Origin: Chitinilyticum aquatile DSM 21506
GTDB lineage: Bacteria; Pseudomonadota; Gammaproteobacteria; Burkholderiales; Chitinibacteraceae
Assembly (NCBI RefSeq): GCF_000430805.1
Contig: NZ_AUMS01000008.1
Location: 124,001 to 188,000, forward strand
Direction: 5' to 3'
DNA: 64,000 nt
Shown: in pieces, positions 8,606 to 19,390 of the stretch
Position numbering within the stretch: position 1 is the first letter of the stretch
Layout: every line of letters begins with the position of its first letter
Position numbers and translations under genes: made by a program
The notes under the pieces: generated by a model
What the model was told of the DNA's origin: nothing
Seen by the model: the letters and a program-made list of their open reading frames with translations, nothing else
Database searches by the model: none

Positions 8606-9734
8606 ACGCTTCAGCTGGACACGCTGGTGGGCCATCGTCCTGAAAGAGTTTCTGCAGCTGCGGCGCGACCGGCTCACCTTTGCCATGATCATCGGCCTGC
8701 CCATCGTGCAGATGGCGCTGTTCGGCTATGCCATCAACACCGATCCGCGCAATCTGCCCACCTATGTGGTGAGCGGCGACCACAGCGAATTCAGCCGGCG
8801 CCTTGTGAGCGCACTGCAGACGTCCAGCTATTTCCGTGTCGAGGGTACGCTGCCCGATGCAGCCAGCGCCGACCGGATGCTGCGCGGCGGACAGGCCGTA
8901 TTCGTGCTGCACATCCCGCCCGATTTCAGCCGGCAGCTGGTACGCGGCGAACAGCCGGCGCTGCTGCTGGATACGGACGCCAGCGACCCGCTGGCCCCCG
9001 GCATGGCGCTGGCGGCGCTCAACCCCATCGTCGAGCAGGTCAGCCGGGAAACGCTGGCCGGGCCGCTCAGTGCGCTTGCACCGCAGCCGGCGCCATTCAG
9101 CGTGATGGTCCACCGCCTCTACAACCCGGAAAACAACACGCAGTACAACGTCGTTCCCGGCCTGATGGGCGTGGTGCTGACACTGACGATGGTGATGATG
9201 ACGGGGCTTGCCATGACGCGCGAGCGCGAGCGCGGCACGATGGAAAACCTGCTGGCCACGCCGGTGCGGCCGCTGGAAGTCATCAGCGGCAAGATCATTC
9301 CCTACGTCGCCATCGGCATGGTGCAGAGCACGATCATCCTGCTGGCGGCGCACTGGGTGTTTCACGTGCCCTTTGTCGGCAGCGTGCTGGCGGTGTATCT
9401 GGTGGCGCTGCTCTTCATCGCCGCCAACCTCACCGTGGGCATCACGCTCTCGTCGCTGGCGGGCAACCAGCTGCAGGCGATGCAGCTCACCATTTTCTAT
9501 TTCCTGCCCAGCATCCTGCTTTCCGGCTTCATGTTCCCGTTCCGCGGCATGCCGGGCTGGGCGCAGGTGATCGGCGAAGTCCTGCCGCTCACGCATTTCA
9601 ACCGGCTGATCCGCGGCATTCTGCTCAAAGGCAGCCATTGGGGGGAATTGTGGCCCGACATCTGGCCGCTACTGTTGTTTACCGTGCTGCTGATGGGGCT
9701 TGCCGTCACCTTCTACCGCCGCACGCTGGACTAG
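8595..9734 (+). CDS. ABC-2 type transporter permease (YbhS/YbhR-like)
   Basis: 379 residues with the ABC-2 permease plan: one N-terminal membrane helix (FAMIIGLPIVQMALFGYAI), a periplasmic domain of about 130 residues, then five C-terminal helices beginning at VVPGLMGVVLTLTMVMMTG. The coupling segment RERERGTMENLLATPVRPLEV is characteristic. With the fusion protein and ATPase it forms a multidrug-type exporter. The E. coli ybh operon encodes two permeases (S and R); here only one is present and the next gene is apaH, so the permease is presumably a homodimer. Substrate unknown. Confidence 0.9.
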   Translation: MAAERFSWTRWWAIVLKEFLQLRRDRLTFAMIIGLPIVQMALFGYAINTDPRNLPTYVVSGDHSEFSRRLVSALQTSSYFRVEGTLPDAASADRMLRGGQAVFVLHIPPDFSRQLVRGEQPALLLDTDASDPLAPGMALAALNPIVEQVSRETLAGPLSALAPQPAPFSVMVHRLYNPENNTQYNVVPGLMGVVLTLTMVMMTGLAMTRERERGTMENLLATPVRPLEVISGKIIPYVAIGMVQSTIILLAAHWVFHVPFVGSVLAVYLVALLFIAANLTVGITLSSLAGNQLQAMQLTIFYFLPSILLSGFMFPFRGMPGWAQVIGEVLPLTHFNRLIRGILLKGSHWGELWPDIWPLLLFTVLLMGLAVTFYRRTLD

Positions 9735-9792
9735 GTGACCTTCGCGGTTTTATCCTGCCCCTCCGACCCCGTTCAAGCAAAGGCGATCCGGC

Positions 9793-10614
9793 ATGGCCCG
9801 TTATGCAATCGGCGACCTGCAAGGCTGTTTCGACGAATTCATCAGCCTGCTGGCCCGCATCCGCTTCGACCCCGAGCATGATCGCCTCTACCTGCTGGGC
9901 GATCTGGTCAGCCGCGGGCCGAAATCGCTGGAAGTATTGCGCTGGGTAGTGGCCCACCAGCATTGCACGCGGGTAGTGCTCGGCAATCACGACCTGCATC
10001 TGCTGGCCTGCTGGGCGCAGGCGACCAGCCGCAAACCCGATGATTCCACACTCAATGTCTTCACCGCGCCGGATGCCGATGTGCTGATGCACTGGCTGCG
10101 CTGCCAGCCACTTTTGATCGAACTGCCCGACTACCTGCTCTGCCACGCCGGCATCTGGCCGGGCTGGTCGCTGGATGAAGCCCGCACGGAAGCGCGCCGC
10201 GTCGAAGAACAGCTGGCCGGCCCCTCGTACCGCAGCCTGCTCTCCGACATGTATGGCAGCAGCCCGTCCGACTGGGAAACCGCGCGCAAACAGCCGGTCA
10301 GCCGTTCGCGCTTCACCGTGAATGCCTTTACCCGCATGCGCTTCATCAATGCCGGCGGCGAACTCGCCATGGCCTTCAAGGGCGACCGGGCGGATGCCGG
10401 CTACCTGCCGTGGTTCACCTGGCCACAGCGCCAGCTGCTGGATAAGCCGGTGCTGTTCGGCCACTGGTCAGCACTCGGCATCAAGGTCACACCGGAAATC
10501 ATCGCACTGGACGCCGGCTGCGTCTGGGGCGGCATGCTGGTGGGGATGAATCTGGAAAGCGGCATGCTGATCCAGACACCTGCCAAGCGCATCTATCAGG
10601 CGATCAGCGATTAA
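9793..10614 (+). CDS. apaH: Symmetrical diadenosine tetraphosphatase ApaH
   Basis: 273 residues, standard ApaH length. It hydrolyses Ap4A to two ADP and in enterobacteria also removes Np4 caps from RNA. Phosphoesterase motifs are intact: GDLQGCFDEF (7-16), GDLVSRGPKS, GNHDLHLLA, CHAGIWPGW and FGHWSALG. It begins 58 bp after the exporter operon and may be co-transcribed. It does not sit with ksgA/pdxA/apaG as in enterobacteria. A degenerate repeat copy follows 10 bases after the stop. Confidence 0.96.
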   Translation: MARYAIGDLQGCFDEFISLLARIRFDPEHDRLYLLGDLVSRGPKSLEVLRWVVAHQHCTRVVLGNHDLHLLACWAQATSRKPDDSTLNVFTAPDADVLMHWLRCQPLLIELPDYLLCHAGIWPGWSLDEARTEARRVEEQLAGPSYRSLLSDMYGSSPSDWETARKQPVSRSRFTVNAFTRMRFINAGGELAMAFKGDRADAGYLPWFTWPQRQLLDKPVLFGHWSALGIKVTPEIIALDAGCVWGGMLVGMNLESGMLIQTPAKRIYQAISD

Positions 10615-10624
10615 ACAACCGCTA

Positions 10625-10674
10625 GACGTATATTTCCACAACCCTTGTATTCAAAGGACTACAGACTCATACCC
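10625..10674. repeat. Dispersed palindrome, copy 3 (degenerate)
   Basis: ACGTATATTTCCACAACCCTT, then AAAGGACTACAGACTCATACCC (joined by a 6-base loop). The right arm is still close to the family; the left arm has lost the outer GGG. Lies between the convergent apaH and groEL genes. Confidence 0.55.
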
Positions 10675-10732
10675 ATTTACTAAAGCAGCAATTGGACAGA
10701 CTGCCTGATCAAAAACTGGTGAACACAGATGC

Positions 10733-10771
10733 AAAAACGACAACGCCACCCGAAGGTGGCGTTGTCGTTTG
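10733..10771 (-). terminator. Rho-independent terminator of groESL
   Basis: Near-perfect 16-bp stem (arms ACGACAACGCCACC and complement) with a four-base loop; read on the minus strand it ends in a run of T. It lies 45 bp after the groEL stop codon. Confidence 0.88.
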
Positions 10772-10815
10772 CTGCATGTACTACAGCTGGCGTTTCAGGT
10801 CGGTCTGACCGGCAA

Positions 10816-12459
<1,644 letters not shown>

Positions 12460-12507
12460 TTACTCCGTATTCGGTAAAAAAACGTGTTGAAGAGCGGATG
12501 CGCTCGA

Positions 12508-12795
12508 TTATTCAACAACGGCGAAGATGTCTTCTTCGCGCAGGACGGTCAGTTCTTCGCCATCCAGCTTCACGGTCTGACCGCTGTACTTGCCGAGGAT
12601 AACCTTGTCGCCAACCTTGACCGACAGGGCACGCACGGTGCCGTCATCCAGCAGCTTGCCAGTGCCCACGGCAACGACTTCGCCCATGTCCGGCTTTTCG
12701 GCAGCAGCGCCCGGCAGCACGATGCCGGAGGCGGTCTTTTCTTCTGCTTCAACGCGCTTGATCACGACGCGGTCATGCAAGGGACGAATTTTCAT
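12508..12795 (-). CDS. groS: Co-chaperonin GroES, 10 kDa
   Basis: 95 residues, exactly the usual length. It caps the GroEL ring. [31 protein letters not shown] includes the beginning of the mobile loop, and [20 protein letters not shown] is the C-terminal barrel. Read with a strong ribosome site (AGGAGAG) before the ATG at 12795. It is promoter-proximal in the heat-shock operon, 70 bp downstream of CIRCE. Confidence 0.98.
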   Translation of the reverse strand: MKIRPLHDRVVIKRVEAEEKTASGIVLPGAAAEKPDMGEVVAVGTGKLLDDGTVRALSVKVGDKVILGKYSGQTVKLDGEELTVLREEDIFAVVE

Positions 12796-12864
12796 GGTCT
12801 TACTCTCCTGATGAATGAGGTGAGAATGGTAAAAGCTTGCAAATCAATGATTTGATTCGGGCAG

Positions 12865-12891
12865 TTAGCACTCTCGGCTAACGAGTGCCAA
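12865..12891 (-). promoter_or_regulatory. CIRCE operator (HrcA binding site)
   Basis: TTAGCACTC, nine spacer bases, GAGTGCCAA: the classic CIRCE inverted repeat with one changed base. HrcA represses heat-shock operons by binding it. It sits between the sigma-32 promoter and groES, overlapping the expected transcription start region. Confidence 0.93.
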
Positions 12892-12893
12892 TG

Positions 12894-12920
12894 ATATGGG
12901 CGGGTTTTCCGCTTTTCAAG
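12894..12920 (-). promoter_or_regulatory. Sigma-32 (RpoH) heat-shock promoter of groESL
   Basis: Read on the minus strand: CTTGAAA, a 13-base spacer, CCCATAT. This is close to the sigma-32 consensus (CTTGAAA, 11-16 bases, CCCATNT). The -10 element is 2 bp from CIRCE, so groESL appears under both positive RpoH and negative HrcA control. Confidence 0.82.
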
Positions 12921-12942
12921 AGGCGAAAGCGCAAATTTTCAC

Positions 12943-14703
12943 TCAGGCGCTGCGGCGCTCGATGCCATCCCAGCCCAGCGTCGGCGCAAGCTCGGGCCCG
13001 ACATCGGGGTGCAATTGACGGTAGGTGTCGATCGCATCATGGACGTGATTGAAAAAACTGTCGGCACCGATGGCCATGGTGACGCCATAGCGGTCGAGCG
13101 CCTCGCGCAGCGGCCGGTTGCAGCGGGCAAACTTGAGATCGATGCCGGCCTCTTCCAGCTGGCGGTTAAGCTGTAGTAATTGCTCGGCAGCCGTCACATC
13201 CAGAAAGGTGATGGCCTGCGCGTCGATCAGCACCCAGCGCGTATCACCGTCATCGGCCACCAGCCGGCTGATGCGCTCGACAAAAAAACCGCTGTTGGCA
13301 AACAGCAGCGGTGCATAGAAGCGGTAGACCAGCAGGCCCTGCAGATAGCGCGAATGGCCACTCATGTCCGGATCGCCGGCATCATGAAAGCCCTTGCGCC
13401 CTTCCACCGAGCTGAGCACCGCATCGAAGGGGCGTGCCATGAACTGTATGAGGTATGCCAGCGAAAGCATGATGCCGAGAATGATGCCAGGCAATACCCC
13501 CACCAGCAGCACGCCAGCCGTGGTAATCAGCGAAAACATGGCCGCCGTGCGGTCGACCCGGTACATCGCATGCCAGTCGCGCACGTCGATGAGACCGAAG
13601 CCGGCCACCACCAGCAAGGCCGAGAGCGTGGTCACCGGCAGATAGCGCAGCGAATCCGACAGGAAAAGCAGGAACAGCAGCAGCAGCAGTGCCGCCACCA
13701 GCCCGGAAAACGCCGACTTGCAGCCCGCCAGATCATTGATCGCAGTACGTGACTGGCTGGCCCCCAGCGCAAATCCCTGCCAGCAACTGGCCGCAATATT
13801 GGCCAGTCCAAGAGCTGCCAGTTCGCGGTTGGGCTGGATTTCATAGCCATTCTTGCGGGCAAAGGCACGCGACAGCAGAATGCCCTCCGGCATCGCCAGC
13901 AAGGCAATACCGGCAGCAGCAGGCAGCAGGGTGGTGATTTGCGATAGCGAAATCTGCGGCACAGCCAGCGCCGGCAGGCCGGTCGGCAAGGCGCCGAGCA
14001 GCGCGACACCATGCTGATCCAGCCGGAGGAAATAGGCTACTGCAATCGCCAGCACGAAAACCGGCAGCGCCGCCGGAAAGGTCGGGCGCAGCTTGCGCAG
14101 CAAGACCAGCAGCCCGATGGACAGGCCACCGACGAGCGCCGTGTTCGGCCTGATTTCCGGCAGGCGACCGGCCAGCTCCAGCATGCGCGGGAAAAACTCC
14201 TCCTGCTGCAGGCGCAGGCCGGTAAGCTTGCCAAGCTGGCTGGCGATCAGGATCAGCGCCGCGCCATTCATGAAGCCCAGCAGCACGGGCTTGGACAGCA
14301 GATCGGCAATCGCACCCAGCTTCGCCTTGGCAGCAATCAGCATCAGGATGCCTACCAGCAAGGCCAGCTCGCCGGCCAGCACGGCATACTGCAGCGGGTT
14401 GCCGGCAGCAAGCGGGGTGACTGCAGCCGTTACCAATAGCGCCAGCGCCGCATCCGGCCCCACAATCAGATGTCGCGAACTGCCAAAGAGCGCGTAGACC
14501 AGCATGCCGGCCAGCGCCGTATACAGGCCGCTCTCTGCCGGCATTCCAGCCAGCTCGGCATAGGCCACGCAGGCCGGAATCAGCACCACACAGACACTCA
14601 GCCCGGCGAAGGCATCACCCAGCAGGTTGTCGCGTCGCAGGGTGGCCAACCCGGATTGCGACCACAGTGCCATCAGTTTTTCCCTGCCCAGGCGGCTTTG
14701 CAT
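12943..14703 (-). CDS. SulP-family anion transporter with C-terminal STAS domain
   Basis: 586 residues. The N-terminal two thirds carry about a dozen hydrophobic segments with the SulP signature (DAFAGLSVCVVLIPACVAYAELAGMPAESGLYTAL and FGSSRHLIVGPDAALALLV). The C-terminal part, about 440-570, is a STAS domain (TRWVLIDAQAITFLDVTAAEQLLQL). Relatives move sulfate, bicarbonate or C4-dicarboxylates; the substrate cannot be told from sequence. GAGGAG precedes the ATG at 14703. No sulfate-assimilation or carbonic-anhydrase gene lies nearby. The gene ends just upstream of the groES promoter, in the same direction. Confidence 0.92.
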   Translation of the reverse strand: MQSRLGREKLMALWSQSGLATLRRDNLLGDAFAGLSVCVVLIPACVAYAELAGMPAESGLYTALAGMLVYALFGSSRHLIVGPDAALALLVTAAVTPLAAGNPLQYAVLAGELALLVGILMLIAAKAKLGAIADLLSKPVLLGFMNGAALILIASQLGKLTGLRLQQEEFFPRMLELAGRLPEIRPNTALVGGLSIGLLVLLRKLRPTFPAALPVFVLAIAVAYFLRLDQHGVALLGALPTGLPALAVPQISLSQITTLLPAAAGIALLAMPEGILLSRAFARKNGYEIQPNRELAALGLANIAASCWQGFALGASQSRTAINDLAGCKSAFSGLVAALLLLLFLLFLSDSLRYLPVTTLSALLVVAGFGLIDVRDWHAMYRVDRTAAMFSLITTAGVLLVGVLPGIILGIMLSLAYLIQFMARPFDAVLSSVEGRKGFHDAGDPDMSGHSRYLQGLLVYRFYAPLLFANSGFFVERISRLVADDGDTRWVLIDAQAITFLDVTAAEQLLQLNRQLEEAGIDLKFARCNRPLREALDRYGVTMAIGADSFFNHVHDAIDTYRQLHPDVGPELAPTLGWDGIERRSA

Positions 14704-14808
14704 GCTCGCTCCTCATTGCCCTCATTCGAGTGTAGCCAGTTTTTGCCGGGCAAACAGGCAATACGGTTTCACCGCGCCACTGCCATGGCTCTGCCGCAAC
14801 AAATCACA

Positions 14809-14855
14809 GGGTATACACCCACACCCATTACGCATGAAAGGCCGTAACTCGATAC
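14809..14855. repeat. Possible remnant of the dispersed palindrome (copy 4)
   Basis: GGGTATACACCCACACCC followed after a short gap by AAAGGCCGTAACTCGATAC. The spacing fits the family but only the left end is close to consensus. It is not next to a stop codon, so this assignment is weak. Confidence 0.3.
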
Positions 14856-14867
14856 GCGGCAATGTAT

Positions 14868-14899
14868 AAAAAGAAACCCCGGTCATCAACCGGGGTTTG
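14868..14899 (-). terminator. Rho-independent terminator of the chemoreceptor gene
   Basis: AACCCCGGT / ACCGGGGTT nine-bp perfect stem with a five-base loop; on the minus strand it runs into a T-rich tail. It lies about 50 bp after the stop codon of the 14950-16578 gene. Confidence 0.85.
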
Positions 14900-14949
14900 T
14901 GCTGCTTGCCCGCAGCTGCTGGCGGGCGGCTGAGCGCCTTTCTAATCCA

Positions 14950-16578
14950 TTAGACCCGGAAGCGGCTGACCAGCTCGTTGAGCGTACGGGCAATGCGCTC
15001 GACTTCGTTGGCGTTTTCGGCGGCGTGATGAATCGAGGTGCTGGTTTCTTCCACCATTTGTGAAATGTCCTCGACGCGGCTGGCAATGCTGTTGCTGGCG
15101 ATACTCTGCTCGCGCGTTGCGGCCGACACTTCGCGCAGGTGCGAGAGGGTATCCTCGGCGCCGGTGTGGATGCGGCCCAGCGATTCAGCCACATTGCGGG
15201 CCAACTCGACCCCGCGCTCCACCTGCGGAATGGCATCTTCCATCACGCCAGCGACCGTCATGGTTTCGCCCTGAATGGTGGCGAGCATCTGTTCAATATC
15301 GATGGTTGCGCTGGCCGTGCGCTCGGCCAGCTTGCGCACCTCATCGGCCACCACGGCAAAGCCGCGCCCCTGCTCGCCGGCGCGCGCGGCTTCGATCGCC
15401 GCATTGAGTGCCAGCAGATTGGTCTGCCCGGCGATATCCTTGATGACGGCGGCAATCCCCGAAATTTCGCGCGCTTTCACATCCAGCTGGCGAATCTGGC
15501 CGGTGGCCTGGGTAACGCTGCTGGCAATGTTTTCCATGGTGCTGGTCGCAGAAGTCACCTGCCCTACACCGGTCTGCGCCAGCTCGGTGGCCTGGCGCGA
15601 GGCCTGCTCGGTAATGCCGGAGCTGTCGGAAATGTGGTTGATGCTCACGGTGAGCTCTTCCATCGCGGCCGCCATCGAGGTGGTGGCATCGGCCTGCCGG
15701 CCTGCTGCCAGCGAGATTTCACGGCTGGAATTGGCAATCTGCGAGGCCTGCCGGCTCAACACTTCGGCATCTCCGCGCACCTGTTTCATGATACCGCGCA
15801 AACCGCTCACCATCTCGCCCAGCGAGGCCAGCATGCTGCCGGCCGGAGCGGCGGAAATATCCACCTGCAGATCGCCATCGGCAACGCGGCGCATGATGGC
15901 AATGCCATCCTGCGGCTCGCCGCCCAGCTGCTGCAGCACGCTGCGTGTAATCAGCCAGGCCAGCCCGATGAGGATCAACGCCAGCACGACCAGTTTTGCC
16001 ACACCCTGCAGCAGCAATTCACGATACTCGCGGTCGACATCATCGACATAAATGCCGGTACCGATAACCCAGTTCCAGTCCGGAATCAGCAGGGCATAGG
16101 AAACCTTCGGCTCCGGCTTGTCCGACCCCAGCTTGGTGAAGTAATAATCGACAAAGCCGCCCCCACGCTGCGCGGCAGCCGTCATTTCCTTCAGGATCAG
16201 TTTGCCGTTGGTATCCTTGAGGTCACCCTTGTTCTGCCCCTCGAACTCGGGCTTGGTTGGCATCAGGCGATAAACCTGGCTGGTATCGAAGATGAAAAAG
16301 TATTCCGTCTTGTCATAACGGACCTTGCGCAGAGCAGCGACGGCCGCTTTCTGGGCGTCTTCCTGTGACATCTGCCCGCCCGTGGCGAGACTGCGGTAAT
16401 GCTCGATCACGCCGGCAGCGGTTTCAACCTGGGTTCGCACCTTGGCCATGCGGTCTTCCATCATGGTCTGTCGCTCGCTGGAGAGCGCCAGAATGGTCAG
16501 CACCACCATGCCCAAAAGTGCAATGGCACTCAGTAGCAGCAGACGGGTACGCACCCGCATCGTTAACAGCATTTTCAT
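14950..16578 (-). CDS. Methyl-accepting chemotaxis protein with periplasmic Cache domain
   Basis: 542 residues. First membrane helix at about 10-29 ([20 protein letters not shown]). The periplasmic part has a single-Cache pattern ([23 protein letters not shown] ... [13 protein letters not shown]), typical of receptors for small organic acids. Second helix at about 190-210 ([15 protein letters not shown]), then HAMP and the cytoplasmic signalling hairpin with [34 protein letters not shown], which contacts CheA/CheW. It ends without a CheR-docking pentapeptide. A monocistronic gene with its own terminator; no che genes are near, so it is an orphan receptor. Confidence 0.95.
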   Translation of the reverse strand: MKMLLTMRVRTRLLLLSAIALLGMVVLTILALSSERQTMMEDRMAKVRTQVETAAGVIEHYRSLATGGQMSQEDAQKAAVAALRKVRYDKTEYFFIFDTSQVYRLMPTKPEFEGQNKGDLKDTNGKLILKEMTAAAQRGGGFVDYYFTKLGSDKPEPKVSYALLIPDWNWVIGTGIYVDDVDREYRELLLQGVAKLVVLALILIGLAWLITRSVLQQLGGEPQDGIAIMRRVADGDLQVDISAAPAGSMLASLGEMVSGLRGIMKQVRGDAEVLSRQASQIANSSREISLAAGRQADATTSMAAAMEELTVSINHISDSSGITEQASRQATELAQTGVGQVTSATSTMENIASSVTQATGQIRQLDVKAREISGIAAVIKDIAGQTNLLALNAAIEAARAGEQGRGFAVVADEVRKLAERTASATIDIEQMLATIQGETMTVAGVMEDAIPQVERGVELARNVAESLGRIHTGAEDTLSHLREVSAATREQSIASNSIASRVEDISQMVEETSTSIHHAAENANEVERIARTLNELVSRFRV

Positions 16579-16707
16579 TTTTCTCTCCCTGAATTGCCCA
16601 GCTTGTAATGCCAGTTAAGTGGTTCCAGTCTAGACCGACTGCACTGGTGCGGCTATGGCAGACGGGACTGGATTTATGATGCTTTCGCTCAGCACTCGCT
16701 GGTGTCC

Positions 16708-17865
16708 CTAGTTCCTCACCAGCCGCCCCCCCGCCTTTGCCGTCACCGGACGGGACTGCAACGCGACATTGATACCCTGCGGGCGCAGGTAAAGCCCATA
16801 CACATCGTCACGCCAGCGCAACACATTGCCTTCCGGCTCGGCCGGCCAGTAGACCAGATACACCCTGACCGGCTCCGCAAGTGGCTGATAACTGCTGCGC
16901 CCCTTGGCAACACGCGCCATGACGTCGGCCGGCGGTTTCTGCAGCACCCAGCCGGCCAGATCCTCCCAGCGCTGTACACGCACACAGCCGGATGACGCCG
17001 TGCGGGTTTCGCGCTCGAAGCCGCTTTTCTGCGGCGTGTCGTGCAGATAGATGTTGTTGCTGCTGGTCAGCACGAATTTGAGCTTGCCCAATGCATTGCG
17101 GTCACCGGGCGACTGGTAGTAGCGATAGGCAAACAGATTGGCTTCCGGGTCGGCGGCAACAACAGCCGGATCAACGGCCTCGCCCTCGGCATTGAGCATG
17201 ACCAGCTTCTTCTGCCGCAACTTGTCGGTATCCAGCCGGCCCTGCTTGATCAGGTCGTTCTTGACCACGGTCGGCGGTGCCGACCAGGACGGGTTGTACT
17301 GCAGGGCAACGATCTGGCTCGACAGCAACGGCGTCTGCCGGTCAGGCCGGCCGATCACCACGCGTGACTGCAGCACGGGCTGGCCAGCCTCATATGCGGT
17401 CAGCATGAAAGCGGGGATATTGACGACAACAAAGCGCTCGCCGCCACTAGCGGCAAGGGCTTCCATCTGCGGCAACTGCCACTGCAGCAGCCTGAGCCGG
17501 GTGGCATTGTCGAGGTTCAGGTTATAGCGTGTCTGCCGGTCGACTACGCCATCTTCCTTCAAACCCTGATCTTTCTGGTAGTCCTTCACGGCCAGCGTGA
17601 TCGAGGCATCGAACTCGTCGCTGTGATTGGCCGGATAACCCAGCTCGCGCAGGCGCTGCTTGAGGAGTGCAACAGCAGGGCCGCTCATGCCCTCTTTCAG
17701 CGCGGGGCCGGCTGGCAGCACGGTCTGCGCCACCACAGGGGCCGCCTGCAGACGGCTGATTTCAGCACGTACCAGATCAAGCGGCGTTGCATTCAGGCGC
17801 GCCAATGGCAGCAGCAGGAACAGTGTCAGAAGGGATACGACGAGAGGGTGGAAACGGATGAACAT
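16708..17865 (-). CDS. L,D-transpeptidase (YkuD fold) with peptidoglycan-binding domain
   Basis: 385 residues with an N-terminal signal sequence (VVSLLTLFLLLPLARLNA). Residues about 58-115 form a peptidoglycan-binding domain (GPAVALLKQRLRELGY ... AVKDYQKDQGLKEDGVVDRQT). The catalytic domain has IYLHDTP ... SSGCVRV, holding the nucleophilic Cys and conserved His. It should form 3-3 cross-links or attach proteins to peptidoglycan in the periplasm. It looks like a shortened YcbB (LdtD) type: E. coli LdtD is about 600 residues. A well-preserved repeat copy lies upstream of it. Confidence 0.92.
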   Translation of the reverse strand: MFIRFHPLVVSLLTLFLLLPLARLNATPLDLVRAEISRLQAAPVVAQTVLPAGPALKEGMSGPAVALLKQRLRELGYPANHSDEFDASITLAVKDYQKDQGLKEDGVVDRQTRYNLNLDNATRLRLLQWQLPQMEALAASGGERFVVVNIPAFMLTAYEAGQPVLQSRVVIGRPDRQTPLLSSQIVALQYNPSWSAPPTVVKNDLIKQGRLDTDKLRQKKLVMLNAEGEAVDPAVVAADPEANLFAYRYYQSPGDRNALGKLKFVLTSSNNIYLHDTPQKSGFERETRTASSGCVRVQRWEDLAGWVLQKPPADVMARVAKGRSSYQPLAEPVRVYLVYWPAEPEGNVLRWRDDVYGLYLRPQGINVALQSRPVTAKAGGRLVRN

Positions 17866-18002
17866 TGCGGATGACCGATCGGAACCTGAGGGTTAAGGGG
17901 TACTCCTCATAGTAGGCAAGCCCCGAAACTTACGCAGCACCATTGCAGGGTAAACAGCGCAAGTAAGCACAGATCAGGTTTGGCAAGCCACATACATCAA
18001 GC

Positions 18003-18050
18003 TGTATATGACCACAGCCATTTATTCTGAATGGCTGCAGTCATATACCC
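18003..18050. repeat. Dispersed palindrome, copy 5 (well preserved)
   Basis: TGTATATGACCACAGCCATT, six-base loop, AATGGCTGCAGTCATATACCC. The arms pair almost fully. It lies 8 bp beyond the stop codon of the minus-strand gene at 18059-19246. Confidence 0.85.
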
Positions 18051-18058
18051 ATCAAAAA

Positions 18059-19246
18059 CTAAAAGAGAAGAATATCACTCGTCTCATCCGCCGACTGTGG
18101 CGTTTGTGCCGGCACCTCGCGCGCAACCAGTGACGACAACTCGGCCAGAATGCCGTCGAAGTGGTTGTCGAGCATCAGCCCGGCCTCGTAAAGTGCTGCC
18201 GCATCAAGCGCGGTGCTGTCGATATGCTGCAAGATGCTGCGTTCCTGCTGGTCACTCAAACCCAGGCTGGTGAGCAGGGGATCGAGGTTGTAGCGCATGC
18301 TGTCGAACAGCTGCATGGTGCTGGACTGCTGCAACTTGTAGTTCTGCTCCAGAATGCCGATCACGTCGCGCAGATGGCGCAGCGATTGCTGGATCATTTC
18401 GCTCTGCTGGCGGTTCAGCGCTTCGATGCGGATGCCGTGCAGGCGGTGGTCGGCCGCCTCGACCATGATGGCCAGGTGGTCGCGCAGCCGGCCGACGTAG
18501 CTTTCATCGTCCAGTGGCAGATCCTTCACCTGGATGATCAGGCCGGGGTAGTTCACCACCAGCCGGTGGCCATACTGGAAAATGCGCGCCCCTTCTTCGG
18601 CGTGCTTGGCCAGCAGCTCGGCCTCGAGCGGGCTGGAGCGACCTTCGGTGTTCAGGGTTTTCTGCTCGCCCTCCAGACGCACCTGAGCGGCGGCTTTCAG
18701 ATTGAAGCGGCTGGACAGCGTCGAGAGCAGCGCCTTCAGCAGCGACTCGGCATCCATGCAATGCATCGCGCGCTTGATGAAGTCGATCACGCCCCCCATT
18801 TCGCTGGTGTTGCTGATCGCCAGCAGCGCCACCTCGTTGGCTTCCTGCAGCGAACGCTGCAGGCGCTCGGCGTCTTCATTGATGCGCAGCAGCAGCTCGA
18901 CCTTGCGCTGCAGTTCTTCGAGATTGAATGGCGCGCCCAGATAGTCATCCGCACCGGCCAGATAGGCATCCAGCCGCGCCTGCTCGCTGCTTTCTCCCGC
19001 ATGATGATTGATGAAGAGAATCCGCGTGTCGGGCCGGGCGCGCCGCATGATGCGGCACAGCTCGTGACAATCGCCGGCGTGCAGCTCGGTGCTCAGCAGC
19101 ACGATCGCCGGCTTGAGCTCGGCCAGATCCTGCAGTGCCGCAGCCGGCGATGCCGCCACGCTCAGCTCGCCCAATCCCGCCAGACTGTCGGCAATCAGCG
19201 CACCGGTTTGCCGCGCATCGTCCACCACCAGAATCTGTTTGCCCAT
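18059..19246 (-). CDS. Pseudo-receiver response regulator with coiled-coil output region
   Basis: 395 residues. The N-terminal ~120 residues have a CheY-like receiver pattern: acidic pair D9-D10 in ILVVDDARQTG and the GADDYLGAPFNLEEL end. The phosphoacceptor position is Ser52 (AIVLLSTELH, where LLD is usual), the switch Thr is Asn80, and the conserved Lys before Pro-Phe is Ala105. It is therefore unlikely to be controlled by aspartyl phosphorylation. The rest is a coiled coil, a middle domain I cannot name, a second Gln/Leu-rich coiled coil and an acidic C-terminus; no DNA-binding domain is visible. GGAGAAGG before the ATG at 19246 fixes the start over 19273. Confidence 0.8.
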   Translation of the reverse strand: MGKQILVVDDARQTGALIADSLAGLGELSVAASPAAALQDLAELKPAIVLLSTELHAGDCHELCRIMRRARPDTRILFINHHAGESSEQARLDAYLAGADDYLGAPFNLEELQRKVELLLRINEDAERLQRSLQEANEVALLAISNTSEMGGVIDFIKRAMHCMDAESLLKALLSTLSSRFNLKAAAQVRLEGEQKTLNTEGRSSPLEAELLAKHAEEGARIFQYGHRLVVNYPGLIIQVKDLPLDDESYVGRLRDHLAIMVEAADHRLHGIRIEALNRQQSEMIQQSLRHLRDVIGILEQNYKLQQSSTMQLFDSMRYNLDPLLTSLGLSDQQERSILQHIDSTALDAAALYEAGLMLDNHFDGILAELSSLVAREVPAQTPQSADETSDILLF

Positions 19247-19390
19247 GACCTTCTCCGCTCTTTCTTGAAACACAATTTATTCTTACTTTTCAAAAAAGCA
19301 TGTCAAGACCGCGCTAAGGCGGGAAGTGCCGCAAGGCTGTCGCTCGTCCCAGCCCTCATGCGAGAATCACCATCCACACGGAGTAGAAGC

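Noticed and set aside
8547-9949. Two long open frames (363 and 440 codons) overlapping the permease gene
   Set aside because: Shadows in other frames of the ABC permease and apaH; charged low-complexity translations.
18161-19390. 410-residue N-terminal extension of BioA
   Set aside because: Antisense to the pseudo-receiver gene; the family N-terminus begins at the ATG 19391.
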